A stretch of 64,000 nt of DNA from Oxalobacteraceae bacterium OTU3CAMAD1 (GCA_024123915.1 CP099650.1:3100001-3164000); one strand, 5' to 3'; positions 9,073 to 20,446 are shown, numbered from the stretch's first letter. A program made the numbers and translations. The notes: generated by a model not told the origin, from the sequence alone.

Positions 9073-9548
9073 TCGACAAAATCAGCGCCTTCCTCTACAA
9101 GGAAAGCCGTCTGCTGGACGACAAGCAGTGGGACGAGTGGCTGGAATGCTACCACCCGGACGCGCAGTTCTGGATGCCGGCGTGGGACGACGACGATGAA
9201 TTGGTCAGCGATCCGCAGCGCGAGATCTCGCTGATCTACTATCCGACCCGCCAGGGCCTGGAGGACCGCGTGTTCCGCATCAAGACCGAGCGCTCCAGCG
9301 CCACGATGCCGGACACCCGCACCAGCCACAATATCGCCAACGTGGAAATCGAGTCCTGCGAGGATGGCCGCTACACGGTGCGCTTCAACTGGCACACGCT
9401 GAGCCATCGTTACAAGACGGACTTCAGCTACTTCGGCATGTCGCGCTACGTCATCGATTTTTCCGGCGAGCGCCCGCTGATACTCAATAAGTACGTGGTG
9501 CTCAAAAACGATTACATCAACCAGGTGATCGACATCTACCACTTATAA
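9069..9548 (+). CDS. benB: Benzoate 1,2-dioxygenase, small (beta) subunit
   Basis: A 159-residue beta subunit of the ring-hydroxylating dioxygenase, with an NTF2-like fold and a structural role. It begins [20 protein letters not shown] and carries the typical [14 protein letters not shown] segment and the [16 protein letters not shown] region. Its ATG overlaps the benA stop codon in an ATGA, so the two subunits are translationally coupled, as expected for equimolar partners. benC follows after 15 bases. The larger reading frame starting at 8472 runs through benA in another frame and is not real upstream of 9069. Confidence 0.95.
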   Translation: MIDKISAFLYKESRLLDDKQWDEWLECYHPDAQFWMPAWDDDDELVSDPQREISLIYYPTRQGLEDRVFRIKTERSSATMPDTRTSHNIANVEIESCEDGRYTVRFNWHTLSHRYKTDFSYFGMSRYVIDFSGERPLILNKYVVLKNDYINQVIDIYHL

Positions 9549-11371
<1,823 letters not shown>

Positions 11372-11374
11372 CCC

Positions 11375-12139
11375 ATGCCGGTCGCAAATGGAATCCATTA
11401 CGAAACCGAGGGCTTGCCGGGCCTGCCGGCGCTGATCTTCTCCAATTCGCTCGGCACGACACTGGAGATGTGGGACGCGCAGGCGCGCGAATTCGGCAAG
11501 CACTATCACGTGATCCGTTACGACACGCGCGGACATGGCCGCTCGTCCAGTCCCGCCGGCCCGTACACGCTGGCGCAGCTGGGCGGCGACGTGCTGGCGC
11601 TGATGGACTATCTGAGTATCAGCCATGCGCACTTTTGCGGGCTGTCGATGGGCGGCTTGACCGCGCAGTGGCTCGGTGTGTATGCGTATGACAGAATGGA
11701 CAAGCTGGTGATCGCCAATTCCGCCGCGCGCGTCGGCACGGCGGATGGCTGGGGACAGCGCGCACGGACGTCGCGCGAAGAGGGATTGGCCGGCATCGCC
11801 GATGGCGCGGCCGGCCGCTGGTTCACGCCGGATTTCATCGCCCGCGAGCCCGAGCAGGTGGCGGCGCTGGTCGAGACCATCCGGCAGGGCAGTGCGGACG
11901 GCTACGCCGCCTGCTGCGAAGCGCTGGCCGTGGCCGATCTGCGCGATCAAATCCACACGATACCCAACGCGACCTTGATCATCGCCGGATCGCAAGACCC
12001 GGTGACGACCACAACTGACGCCGCCTTCATGCAGCAACAGATAAAGGACGCGGCCACCGTCACGCTGGCCGCGTCCCATATCTCGAACATCGAAGCGCCT
12101 GAAGCCTTCAACCAGGCGCTTGCGACCTTCCTTCGGTAG
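11375..12139 (+). CDS. catD: 3-oxoadipate enol-lactonase
   Basis: Alpha/beta-hydrolase of 254 residues that opens 3-oxoadipate enol-lactone to 3-oxoadipate, the last step encoded in this cluster. The start MPVANGIHYETEG is family-like. The nucleophile elbow is G-L-S-M-G-G, the acid is in GSQDPVT and the catalytic His is in ASHISNIEAPE. The gene begins three bases after benD and ends three bases from the convergent pectinase gene. pcaD and catD products are alike; position with catABC favours catD. The 3-oxoadipate CoA-transferase and thiolase genes are not in the window. Confidence 0.92.
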   Translation: MPVANGIHYETEGLPGLPALIFSNSLGTTLEMWDAQAREFGKHYHVIRYDTRGHGRSSSPAGPYTLAQLGGDVLALMDYLSISHAHFCGLSMGGLTAQWLGVYAYDRMDKLVIANSAARVGTADGWGQRARTSREEGLAGIADGAAGRWFTPDFIAREPEQVAALVETIRQGSADGYAACCEALAVADLRDQIHTIPNATLIIAGSQDPVTTTTDAAFMQQQIKDAATVTLAASHISNIEAPEAFNQALATFLR

Positions 12140-12142
12140 TTA

Positions 12143-15100
12143 TCAAGGTTGCGGGTCCCAACCCGCGCCGCCGTTCCAGGCCGCGAAAACCAGCGCGCGG
12201 TTGGCGAAACCGGCGGCGACATCCGAGGCGCTCAGTTGGAAGCCGCCCACGCGCGCCGCCAGGTTGATCGGATCGCCGCCCAACGTGGTGCTGCCGTACT
12301 CTCGCCAGCCGCTGGCGGCCGTCGGCACGACCGGATTTGGCGCCGGTTGGCCGTTGACGCCAGCGCCTGCCCAACCGGCTGCGGCAACATGGCTATCCAT
12401 CTTCGTGTTGATGAAGGCGATGTTGTCCCACGTCGCGGTGCCGCCCGGGCTGCGCGCCAGCCAGGTGGCGCCGTCCGGCACGTCGCCGTGCAGGGGGCCC
12501 GGACCGGGACCGTGCGTCAACCGGCTGTTAAGGAAGACGAAGCCCTTGTCCGTGGCGTTGGGCACGCGCGCCTGCAAGATGTAGCCGCCGCCGGTGGCGC
12601 TGGTGGTGTCGCCAACGGAGCGGATCTCGCTTTCCTCGAACAGGGCCGCGCGGCTGCCGCCCCAGATGAAGTCCACATTCCCCGCCACCAGGCTGCGGTA
12701 GAACCAGGCATAGCCCTTCAGGTTCAACGTATCCTGCTCGCTGAGGAAGGCGGCGTTCTTCGCCACCAGCCGGCCGCTGTCGTTGTTGAAGTAGATCGCC
12801 TCCGCCTGCGCCGAGATGGCGCTGGAACGCAGCGTCGTGTTGCGCAACGTGAGCGTGTCGATGGTCAGGATGTCCGCCGCCTCCACCAGCATCACCGAAC
12901 GGCCGCCGGATGTCGCCGAGCTGTCGGGCGACTGGCTGCCGCCGGTGCCGCTATTCAGGCTGTCGTAGTTGGTGTACTGGATGACGGCGCCGTCGCGGCT
13001 TTCGCCGACGATGGTGACGTTGTTCTTGCCCCGCAGGTAAAGCAGTTCCGTGTACGTGCCGTTGCGCACCGTGATTGTCAGCGGATCGTTGGCCGCCACG
13101 TCCTTCATGGCGTAATTGAGCGCCGCCTGCACGGTGCTGAAGTCGGCGTCGTCGGCCGCGCCCACGGTCACGCTGGCGCTGCCCGGCGCCGGTCCCGCCG
13201 TGCGGGTGGTGAACGACCAGTCGCCCAGTTTGCCGATGCCGACGAACGGTATGCCGCCCAGCGAGGCGCCGGTGAACACGCCGTTGGAGATGGCGACATA
13301 GTATTCCGTGCCGTATTCAAGCTTGTTGCTGTGCGGTTTGATGGTCACCGTGTTGCCGTTGATGGTGATCGGCGTGGTATTGACCTTGCGGATCGCCGCC
13401 TGGCCGGCGTAGCCCAGCATGTCGGTCTCGCCGGACAGGCGGATGACATCGACCAGCGCGTCGTCGGCCTTGCGGAAGATGCGGATGCTGCCGCCCGCAC
13501 CCAGCGTCGGCGGGCTGTCGAAGGTCACTTTGAGCGCGGAATCGACGTGGGCCGATGGCGCGGCGGCGGCCGGTTGCGTGGCGCCGTTCAACGGGTAGGC
13601 TTGCGACGGCTGCACGAACTGGGGGCTGATGGTGGCCGCGATGGTCCGCTGCAGCGTGGGGTCCGAGCCGCTGGTGACGGTGATGGTCGCGGTGCCCGCG
13701 CCGACCGGCGTGATGGTCAACTTGCCATCGCTGGTGGCGACGGCGGCCACGCCCGGTTTGCTGGAAACCGCATTGAAGGTGTCAGCCGCGCCATCCGGCT
13801 TGACGGCGTTGACGTTGACGGTCAGCGGCGTGTCGCCCACTTCGGCGATGTAGGTCAGCGACGCCGGATTGAGCGTCAGCTGCGAGGGCTTGAGCGATGG
13901 GTCGCCGATGCGCACGTCGTCGATCTGGAACGACTTGTTGGTTGTGTACAGGCCGACCAGGCCGCGCTCCGCGAACGAGGCGTCGGTGACGGTGCCCAGC
14001 GCTTCGCCATCCAGGTAGACCGTCAGCGAGGTGCCGATCATTTCGAAGCGCACGGTGTAGAACTGCGCATCCATCGCGATGGGCTTGCGCACCTGTTTGG
14101 GACGGGACAAGGTGGCGTTCAGCATGCGGGCGATTTCGACCTGCGTAGTGGCGGTGCTGTTCTGCACATTCAAGCCGCCGCCATACCAGTTGGTCGCGTC
14201 CTTGTAGCGGGTGATCAGATACAGCTGCTTGTTGCCGGTGGTGCTGTTGGTCATCGGCTTGATGCGTGCCTCGACGTAGTAGTCCGCCGATGGCACGGCG
14301 CCCAGCGCGCTTGGCTTGAGCAGCGCCAGCACGCCGCCGGTCGATGCGGCGGTGTACTGCATCACCAGATTGGTCGCGCCGACGCTTTCCGCCTTGACGC
14401 TAAAGCTGCCGTTGGCGCCCGCGACCGGCAACAGGTTCCAGTTGGCGGTGCCGCCGTTCTGGAAGTCGTCGCAGAAGTAAAGGCCCGACGGCGGGCAGTT
14501 CAGGGTAACGGTGGCGTCGGGCGTGACGTCGCCGCTGCCGCTGATGGCGGTCGACAGCTTGCCGCCGCCGGACTGCGCCAGCGCATTGGCCTTGACCAGC
14601 GCCAGCGGACGCGCCGCATAGGCATACGGCGTCGTGAAGGCGACGCCGTTCGGCACCGAGCATCCGGTCAGCGTGGCGCCGTTGAGCGCCGACCCGGTGT
14701 CCTTGAAGGCGCCGGGGACGGTGCCGCCTATTGGTTCGATGACATCGTCGCAGCGGACAGGAACGCCGGCGGCGCCGGCGATGTCGAACACGTTATTGTG
14801 CGACACGATCTGCGACGCGTGGCCCACGCCGATCGAATATTCGTGTGGATAGACCGGGTTCGCCTTGCTGCCGACGAAGTAGTTGTTGAACATGTGGATC
14901 TGGCCATAGCGCACACGCGGCGCGCGGCTGACGATGTCGCGGAAGACGTTGTTGCTAAAGCTGATACGCAGCTTGCCCGCGTCTGCCGGGTCGTTGTCGC
15001 TGGAACCAATCAGGTTGTTTTTACGGTGCTGGCCGAAGACGTTGTACGACACCGTCACCAAGTCCGACGCCTTGGTGATGTCGACAGCCCCGTCGTGGCA

Positions 15101-15730
15101 CTGCTTGATCTGGCCATTCTCGATCGGCAGTTTGTCGTCGGTCATGGCGCCGTCGGTAAAGGTGTTGTGATCGATCCAGACGTGATCCGAGGTGGTCACG
15201 CCGATGGCGTCGAAGGCCGCATTCCAGTTGCCAAGCGCGCCGTCGTTCGGGTCCCAGATCGGACCGACATCGCAGGGGTTGACGATCTTCAGGTTGCGCA
15301 CGATGACCTGGGACACGCCGGCGACGACGATATGGCCGTTGACGATGCCGGCGCCGGCGCCTTCGCCGATCAGGGTGGTGTTGCTGGGCAGGCGTATCAG
15401 CCCCCGGCTGGCCTGGTCGCCGGTGTTCGCGAACGGAACGCCTTCGCTCATGTCGATGGTGCCGCGCAGCTTGACGATCTTGGGGTTGGCGGCGCCGCGC
15501 CGCAGCGCCGCCAGCAGCTCGGCGCGATTGGTGGCGGTGTAGATCTGCGACGGGATCGCAGCGGAACCGCCGACGGTGCCGCCGGCCTGGCCGGCGAAGC
15601 CGTCGGCGGGCGCCGTTTGCAGCGCGGGATCGATGGCGGCGGCGCCGGCGGCGGTTGCGGCCATCAGCGACAGCAGGACGGGCAATGAACAGGACAGGCG
15701 TAACGCGGCCCTGAAGCGAGTCAGTTTCAT
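12143..15730 (-). CDS. Bifunctional pectate lyase / pectin methylesterase
   Basis: A 1195-residue exported multidomain pectinase. After a signal peptide (about 1-32) a PL1 pectate lyase domain spans about 50-410, with VWIDHNTFTDG, HDGAVDITKASD and the RAPRVRYGQIHMFNNYF base region. A concanavalin-like domain (about 415-610) begins near YFCDDFQNG. A bacterial Ig-like domain (about 615-705) and an SbsA-like Ig domain (about 708-840) follow. The C-terminal CE8 pectinesterase (about 850-1195) has FSTVQAALN, SEQDTL, GNVDFIWG and an Arg in WLARSPG. Demethylation by CE8 would create the substrate for the lyase. GGAG lies six bases before the ATG. A PEP-CTERM gene ends 26 bases upstream. The catalytic domains are clear; middle-domain names are less certain. 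Confidence 0.9.
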   Translation of the reverse strand: MKLTRFRAALRLSCSLPVLLSLMAATAAGAAAIDPALQTAPADGFAGQAGGTVGGSAAIPSQIYTATNRAELLAALRRGAANPKIVKLRGTIDMSEGVPFANTGDQASRGLIRLPSNTTLIGEGAGAGIVNGHIVVAGVSQVIVRNLKIVNPCDVGPIWDPNDGALGNWNAAFDAIGVTTSDHVWIDHNTFTDGAMTDDKLPIENGQIKQCHDGAVDITKASDLVTVSYNVFGQHRKNNLIGSSDNDPADAGKLRISFSNNVFRDIVSRAPRVRYGQIHMFNNYFVGSKANPVYPHEYSIGVGHASQIVSHNNVFDIAGAAGVPVRCDDVIEPIGGTVPGAFKDTGSALNGATLTGCSVPNGVAFTTPYAYAARPLALVKANALAQSGGGKLSTAISGSGDVTPDATVTLNCPPSGLYFCDDFQNGGTANWNLLPVAGANGSFSVKAESVGATNLVMQYTAASTGGVLALLKPSALGAVPSADYYVEARIKPMTNSTTGNKQLYLITRYKDATNWYGGGLNVQNSTATTQVEIARMLNATLSRPKQVRKPIAMDAQFYTVRFEMIGTSLTVYLDGEALGTVTDASFAERGLVGLYTTNKSFQIDDVRIGDPSLKPSQLTLNPASLTYIAEVGDTPLTVNVNAVKPDGAADTFNAVSSKPGVAAVATSDGKLTITPVGAGTATITVTSGSDPTLQRTIAATISPQFVQPSQAYPLNGATQPAAAAPSAHVDSALKVTFDSPPTLGAGGSIRIFRKADDALVDVIRLSGETDMLGYAGQAAIRKVNTTPITINGNTVTIKPHSNKLEYGTEYYVAISNGVFTGASLGGIPFVGIGKLGDWSFTTRTAGPAPGSASVTVGAADDADFSTVQAALNYAMKDVAANDPLTITVRNGTYTELLYLRGKNNVTIVGESRDGAVIQYTNYDSLNSGTGGSQSPDSSATSGGRSVMLVEAADILTIDTLTLRNTTLRSSAISAQAEAIYFNNDSGRLVAKNAAFLSEQDTLNLKGYAWFYRSLVAGNVDFIWGGSRAALFEESEIRSVGDTTSATGGGYILQARVPNATDKGFVFLNSRLTHGPGPGPLHGDVPDGATWLARSPGGTATWDNIAFINTKMDSHVAAAGWAGAGVNGQPAPNPVVPTAASGWREYGSTTLGGDPINLAARVGGFQLSASDVAAGFANRALVFAAWNGGAGWDPQP

Positions 15731-15756
15731 GTAAAGCTCCTTGTAAAAGGGCGTTG

Positions 15757-16371
15757 TTAGCGTGGCGACGTGCCGGTATTGCTGCCACCGGAGCGGCGAC
15801 GGCGGGCCAGCATGCCGACGCCGGCCAGGCCCGCCATCATCATCCAGGCGGTTGCCGGTTCAGGCACCGCCGCCACCGGTCCTTGCAAGGCGATCCGGGT
15901 GGTCAGCGCGCTGAAATCGCCGTTCCACGTCACATCGGACAGATCGATCGAGATGGTGTGGCCGTTGACGATGTTCAGCACCGGCATGCCGGTGGTGATG
16001 CCCGCATCGAGCACGCTGAAGCCGACGATGGGCGCGGCCAGGGTGGTGCCGAAATCGAAGGTGGCGCTGTAGGCGCCGACGGGGAGGGCGCCGTTGTTGA
16101 AGATGGTCAGGCGGCCGTCGGGCGCGAAATCGAATCCCAGCAGGAAGTCGCTGGTGAGGAATTCGGTGCCAGGCTCGATCGGATCGAGACCGCTGACATT
16201 GCTGCCCGCTTCATCGGCGAACAGGTGGTCGGCGCCCAGCATGCCGCCGGGTTGGCCGTTGTAGCTGGCGGTGATGATGGCGTTGTGCAGCGGATCGGCG
16301 CCCGCGTGCGCGGCGCCGGCGGCCAGCGCGAAACATGCGGCGGCCACGGCTTTGTGTAGTGAGGTGTGCAT
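15757..16371 (-). CDS. PEP-CTERM sorted surface protein
   Basis: A 204-residue exported protein with a Sec signal peptide (MHTSLHKAVAAACFALAAGA) and a C-terminal sorting tail: VPEPATAW, a hydrophobic helix, then an Arg cluster (LARRRR). That tail is the target of exosortase-type processing, linked in this lineage to exopolysaccharide export. The middle part (residues about 25-175) is beta-rich and not recognised. GGAG five bases upstream supports the start at 16371. It precedes the pectinase gene by 26 bases on the same strand, so the two may be co-transcribed. No exosortase is in the window. Confidence 0.85.
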   Translation of the reverse strand: MHTSLHKAVAAACFALAAGAAHAGADPLHNAIITASYNGQPGGMLGADHLFADEAGSNVSGLDPIEPGTEFLTSDFLLGFDFAPDGRLTIFNNGALPVGAYSATFDFGTTLAAPIVGFSVLDAGITTGMPVLNIVNGHTISIDLSDVTWNGDFSALTTRIALQGPVAAVPEPATAWMMMAGLAGVGMLARRRRSGGSNTGTSPR

Positions 16372-16811
16372 TTTGTCTCCAGATATTGAGTTCAACAACG
16401 CCGGTCTTTGCCGGTCGCCGATCGGCACACCTCGCGTATGCCGTGCCACCGCGAGGAGGACGCAGGAAGCGCCGAGCTCGTGGTTGGTCAAAAATCTGTC
16501 GTAAAGGTAGTGCGGAAGGTCGCGCACAGGACGGCGATGTAAGTTTGCCAATTCCTGCAATCAATTCTACGGTGGTCTGACCAATCCCGCAAGGTGGACT
16601 GGCCAATAAAACAACATCGGCTAGCACCTTGCAACTTGCATCTATGAATAGAAACTATGACAATCGAAAAGCGATAAATTTTAACGATCAGAGCAGTGTT
16701 ATTTCGTGTGAAAAATCAACTATTTAGCGCTGGAACCCGCTAAAAATGGTGCCTGCGGGTAAATTTATTGATAGAATTGTGCTGTGAGGAATCTCCCAAC
16801 AGGAGTCGATG
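16372..16811. other. 440-base divergent intergenic region
   Basis: This gap separates the leftward PEP-CTERM/pectinase unit from the rightward EF-hand gene and is more AT-rich on its right half. It holds TTGGTCA near 16484 and TGACCAA near 16577 in opposite orientation, and a CCCGC...GCGGG pair around 16735-16760. No convincing coding frame, RNA gene or strong promoter consensus was found; both flanking promoters should lie here. Confidence 0.5.
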
Positions 16812-17432
16812 ATGATTATGATAAATGCCATAGGTGGCGCCACCCGGTTTGCAGCAGTTGTTGCAGAGGCCGCGCTCGACCCGAACAAAAAGCCTGATCC
16901 ATCGAACGATTCGCAAAGTTTCGAGCTGAACGCATCCGTGGCCTCTTATTTGTCGCTGCCTGGGTTTAACGCGCCGACGCAAGTCGATTCCAGCGAGGCC
17001 AGCAACACCGTCAGCGCCGCCGAGAAGGCCAGCGCCATGGTCAAGGCCGTGACCGAGTCGGATGACACCGGTCTGAAGGAAGCCTTGAAACAATTCGACG
17101 ACGGCCTGAAACGTCTGGCCATGCGTCCGGAAACACAGATCTTCCAGGCGAAGTTTGGCCTGGACAATGGCATGCCGGAGAACCTGGTTTCCCCCGAGCC
17201 GCTGCCTGGCGTGGGCGAAGACGGCGTGCTGGGCGTGGGCAGCAAGGAACACGCTGCCGCCGACCTCGACAACGACGGCAAGATCAGCGAAGACGAACGC
17301 CGCCGCTATCAGTTGCCGATCACCTATCGCAGCAGCGAGCGCTCGACCGACGCGCTGGTCGACGGCCCATCGGCGTTCTCGCTGACCGAAGCCAATCGCG
17401 CCTACGGCGTGGTGGCGGCCGCGCTGGCCTGA
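16812..17432 (+). CDS. Orphan protein with one EF-hand-like calcium loop
   Basis: A 206-residue protein of unknown family. A single canonical EF-hand-type loop, DLDNDGKISEDE, lies near residue 155 with acidic residues at the 1, 3 and 5 positions, Gly at 6 and Glu at 12. The N-terminal half is rich in Ala, Ser and Asp and includes a helical stretch (AEKASAMVKAVTES, LKEALKQFDDGLKRL). No convincing signal peptide is present. AGGAG at 16801-16805 favours the ATG at 16812; ATGs at 16809 and 16818 are also in frame. A strong terminator follows 22 bases after the stop, so it is a one-gene unit. Calcium binding is inference. Confidence 0.75.
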   Translation: MIMINAIGGATRFAAVVAEAALDPNKKPDPSNDSQSFELNASVASYLSLPGFNAPTQVDSSEASNTVSAAEKASAMVKAVTESDDTGLKEALKQFDDGLKRLAMRPETQIFQAKFGLDNGMPENLVSPEPLPGVGEDGVLGVGSKEHAAADLDNDGKISEDERRRYQLPITYRSSERSTDALVDGPSAFSLTEANRAYGVVAAALA

Positions 17433-17454
17433 TTCCGACACTTTCGGTATCCAT

Positions 17455-17492
17455 AAAAAAGGCTTTGCCGTCGTGGCAAAGCCTTTTTTTTT
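17455..17492. terminator. Rho-independent terminator, usable in both directions
   Basis: A perfect 9-bp stem GGCTTTGCC (17461-17469) / GGCAAAGCC (17475-17483) with a five-base loop is followed by nine T residues. A run of six A residues at 17455-17460 precedes it, so the reverse strand also has a U-tract. It ends the EF-hand gene and could also stop leftward transcription from the GH6 locus. Confidence 0.95.
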
Positions 17493-17519
17493 CGCGTACA
17501 CCAACCCGTACTGCCAACC

Positions 17520-17547
17520 GGGGTCGGACCCCTCTGGGTCCGACCCC
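17520..17547. repeat. GGGGTCGGACCC palindrome
   Basis: A perfect inverted repeat with 12-base arms (GGGGTCGGACCC / GGGTCCGACCCC) around the loop CTCT. It has no U-tract and lies 28 bases beyond the terminator. Its GGTCCGAC core is shared with the longer inverted repeat at 57791-57875, which suggests one dispersed family. Confidence 0.8.
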
Positions 17548-17595
17548 TAAGTGGCAACGCAAGCGTCTCGCTAAAGTGTGCTGGGTTTGTATTAA

Positions 17596-18639
17596 TCAAT
17601 AGCCGTAGATCAGCTTATAGGCCAGGTCCGGCGAGAACGCGCCGGCCGCCGCCGCGCAACCGTCCGCCTCGCCCGGCGACTTGATCCACAACGTCATTTC
17701 CGGCTGGCTACCCGCCGCGTTGATGCGCGACGGCACGCCGATTTTGCGGCCGGCCGGATCGCACCACTGCGTGCCGTTGGGGCCGTTGCCGTTGCGGCTG
17801 GTATCGACGATGAACGGTTTGCCATAGCCTTTTTGCTGTTGCAGCGCGTTGCTGACGGCCACGCCATAGGCGTTGCTTTCCGCATCGGTGCGGTAGTTCG
17901 ACACGTTCAGCGAAAAGCCGTGGGCGTTGGCGATGCCGGCGTTGGCCAGCCGGGTCGCCGCTTCGGCCGGCGCCAGCCAGCTGCTGTTGCCGATGTCGAG
18001 ATACAGCGAGGTGCGCGTCGCCAGGTTCTTGAACTGCGTCACCGCATACTGGAACAGTTGCACGCGCGCCGCCTTGCCGTTCGCGTCGAGACAATCGAGC
18101 TGCGGCAGCGCGTCAGGTTCGAGCACGACGATCGCCTGGCGGTTGCCGAGCGCGGTGGCGAAGGCGCGTATCCAATCCTGGTAGGCCGCCAGCGAGCCGG
18201 CGCCGCCGGCGCTGGCCTGGCCACAATCGCGCGCGGGAATGTTGTAGGCCACCAGGACCGGAATCTTGTTGGCGGCGGCCGCCGCACCGACGTAGTTGCC
18301 GACGGCGGTGCCGATGTTGCCGCTCCAGCCGCCGAACCATTTGGCGCCCGGTTGGTTGGCGATGCGGCTGGCGATATCGGCGGAACGGCCGTCGCTCGGA
18401 TTGTTCCTGGCCCAGACCGCCGCGCTCGACTGCGGATCGACGTACAGGCTGGAGGAGGCGGCCGGCGGCGTCTGATTGGTCGGCGTCGTCGTGTCGACGC
18501 AGTTGGCGCCGTTGACGGTGATCGCGCCCGGCGCCGGTTAGGTCACGGTGCAACTCGGGGCGGCGCTGGCGGCGCCGCTGCCGATCAGCAGCAGGAAGGC
18601 CAGGGGTGGCTTTGCCGCTTTCAGTATGCTTTTAATCAT
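17596..18639 (-). pseudogene. GH6 cellulase broken by one nonsense codon
   Basis: The complement begins at 18639 with ATG (AGGAA five bases upstream) and reads a signal peptide, MIKSILKAAKPPLAFLLLIG..., through residue 33. It then meets TAA at 18540-18538, and the same frame continues without interruption to the natural stop at 17596. The remainder is a glycoside hydrolase family 6 domain: SLYVDPQSSAAVWARNN, WFGGWSGNIG, VLVAYNIPARDCG with the catalytic Asp, and VLEPDALPQLDCL. One C-to-T change (CAA to TAA) explains the break. The open part restarts only at GTG 18252, inside the barrel, and would lack signal and strands. A sequencing error is possible. It diverges from the efflux operon. Confidence 0.85.
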
Positions 18640-18849
18640 AATTTCCTCAGAGTCGTCCCGTGATCGCGGCGACAGGTTTGTCGGCACCTACGCGGGAATT
18701 GTCAAAAATTATACCCAGATGTTTCAATTGCAGCCGCACAACACAATGCCGCACTGACAACAAAAAAGACAACGGTTTCATAAAAAATGAACATGTGGTC
18801 AAATGCCTATCTGACGATTTTGCGATATTGGACATAACGGGAGCTTGTT

Positions 18850-20385
18850 ATGGCAAAACAATATAGTGGTTTGGTCTTGCGCGGGTGTGCGTGGGCGGCT
18901 CTGGCGGCCGGCTTGAGCGCGTGCGCGCTGGGCCCCGACTTCCAGACACCGGCGCCGCCGGCGGCCGCCACGGACGGCTACACGCCGACCCCGCTCGCGG
19001 CGCGCACCGCGTCCGCGCCCGCATCCCCCACCGGCGGCGCGGCCCAGCAGTTTTCGATGGGACAGGACATCCCGGCCCAGTGGTGGACGGTGTTCCGCTC
19101 GCCGGCGCTGGACCAGTTGATCCGCAACGCGCTGGCGCAGAACCCCAACATGGCGATGGCCGAGGCGACCTTGCGCCAGGCGCAGGAAAACTATGCCGCG
19201 CAGGCGGGCAACCTGGTCTGGCCGGCGGTCAACGGCCAGCTCGGCGTGTCGCGCCAGAAGGCCAACGCCGCCAGCACCGGCGGCGCGCCCGGCGTCTTCA
19301 ATCTGTATAACGCCTCGGTCAACGTGTCGTACACGCCGGACGTCTTCGGCGCCACGCGCCGCACGCTGGAGGCGGCGCGGGCGACGGTCGATTACCAGCG
19401 CTTCCAGGTCGAGGCGACCTACCTGGCCTTGAGCGCCAACGTGGTGACGACGGCGATCCAGGAGGCCTCGCTGCGCGCGCAGATCCAGGCCACGCGCGAA
19501 GTGCTCGACGCGTCGAACAAGCAGCTCGGCGTGATCGAGAAGCAGTTCGAGTACGGCGCCATCCCGCGCACCACGATCCTGAGCCAGCGCAACCAGGTGG
19601 CGCAGGTCGCGGCCACCTTGCCGCCGCTGGAAAAAGCGCTGGCGCAAAGCCGCCACCAGCTCTCGGTCCTGGCAGGCAAGCTGCCCAGCGAGGCCGGCAT
19701 GCCGGAATTTTCGCTCGATTCCCTGACTTTGCCGGAGACGCTGCCGGTGTCCTTGCCATCGGCGCTGGTGCGCCAGCGGCCCGACATCCGCGCCAGCGAG
19801 GAACTGCTGCACCAGGCCAGCGCGCTGGTCGGCGTGGCAACGGCGGCGCAATATCCGCAGTTCACCCTGAGCGGCAGCTACGGCGCCTCCAGCCCCACCT
19901 TCGGCAACCTGCTGGAAGCCAATAGCGCGGTCTGGAGCCTGGCAGCCGGCCTGGCTGCGCCTATCTTCAACGGCGGCGCCTTGAGCGCCCAGCGCCGCGC
20001 AGCCGAGGCGGCGTACGACGCGGCCGCCGCGCAGTACCGCGCGACCTTGCTGACGGGGTTCCAGAACGTCGCCGACAGCCTGCGCGCGCTCGACTCGGAC
20101 GCGCAGGCGCTCAAGGCGCAGGCCGAGGCGGAGGCGCTGGCGGCCGAATCGCTGGCGCTGGCCACGGAACAATACAAACTGGGCGCGATCAGCTATCTGT
20201 CGCTGCTCGACGCGCAGCGCAGCTATCAGCAGGCCCACATCAACCTGGTGCAGGCGCAGGCCGCCCGCTACGCCGATACGGCGGCGCTGTTCCAGGCGCT
20301 GGGCGGCGGCTGGTGGAACCGCGCCGACGGCGTGCCGGCCGCAACGCCGGTGTCGGCCGCGCCGTCGATCAGCAACAGCCCGTAG
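18850..20385 (+). CDS. RND efflux outer-membrane factor (NodT/OprM-type lipoprotein)
   Basis: Outer-membrane channel component of a tripartite efflux pump. It has 511 residues with a lipoprotein signal ending in the lipobox L-S-A-C (Cys near residue 25), then LGPDFQTP as in OprM/NodT proteins. Two repeated coiled-coil halves rich in Ala, Gln and Glu follow, with the family segments SPALDQLIRNALAQNPN, RQRPDIRASEELL and KLGAISYLSLLDAQRSYQ. It is the first gene of the operon; the adaptor follows after 61 bases. Placing the outer-membrane factor first, rather than last, is less usual. Confidence 0.92.
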   Translation: MAKQYSGLVLRGCAWAALAAGLSACALGPDFQTPAPPAAATDGYTPTPLAARTASAPASPTGGAAQQFSMGQDIPAQWWTVFRSPALDQLIRNALAQNPNMAMAEATLRQAQENYAAQAGNLVWPAVNGQLGVSRQKANAASTGGAPGVFNLYNASVNVSYTPDVFGATRRTLEAARATVDYQRFQVEATYLALSANVVTTAIQEASLRAQIQATREVLDASNKQLGVIEKQFEYGAIPRTTILSQRNQVAQVAATLPPLEKALAQSRHQLSVLAGKLPSEAGMPEFSLDSLTLPETLPVSLPSALVRQRPDIRASEELLHQASALVGVATAAQYPQFTLSGSYGASSPTFGNLLEANSAVWSLAAGLAAPIFNGGALSAQRRAAEAAYDAAAAQYRATLLTGFQNVADSLRALDSDAQALKAQAEAEALAAESLALATEQYKLGAISYLSLLDAQRSYQQAHINLVQAQAARYADTAALFQALGGGWWNRADGVPAATPVSAAPSISNSP

Positions 20386-20446
20386 CGCCCATCTTAAAAG
20401 CGGCACCGTACTTCTTCGGACATCCAAAAACGCAGGAGACTGATTC

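Noticed and set aside
12149-15688. An 1179-codon open frame on the + strand opposite the pectinase gene
   Set aside because: It mirrors the high-GC pectinase on the other strand, has Arg/Ala/Gly-biased low-complexity composition and no recognisable domain.
17596-18252. A genuine short GH6 gene starting at GTG 18252
   Set aside because: It would begin in the middle of the barrel without signal peptide; the frame upstream encodes the missing family sequence up to a lone TAA.
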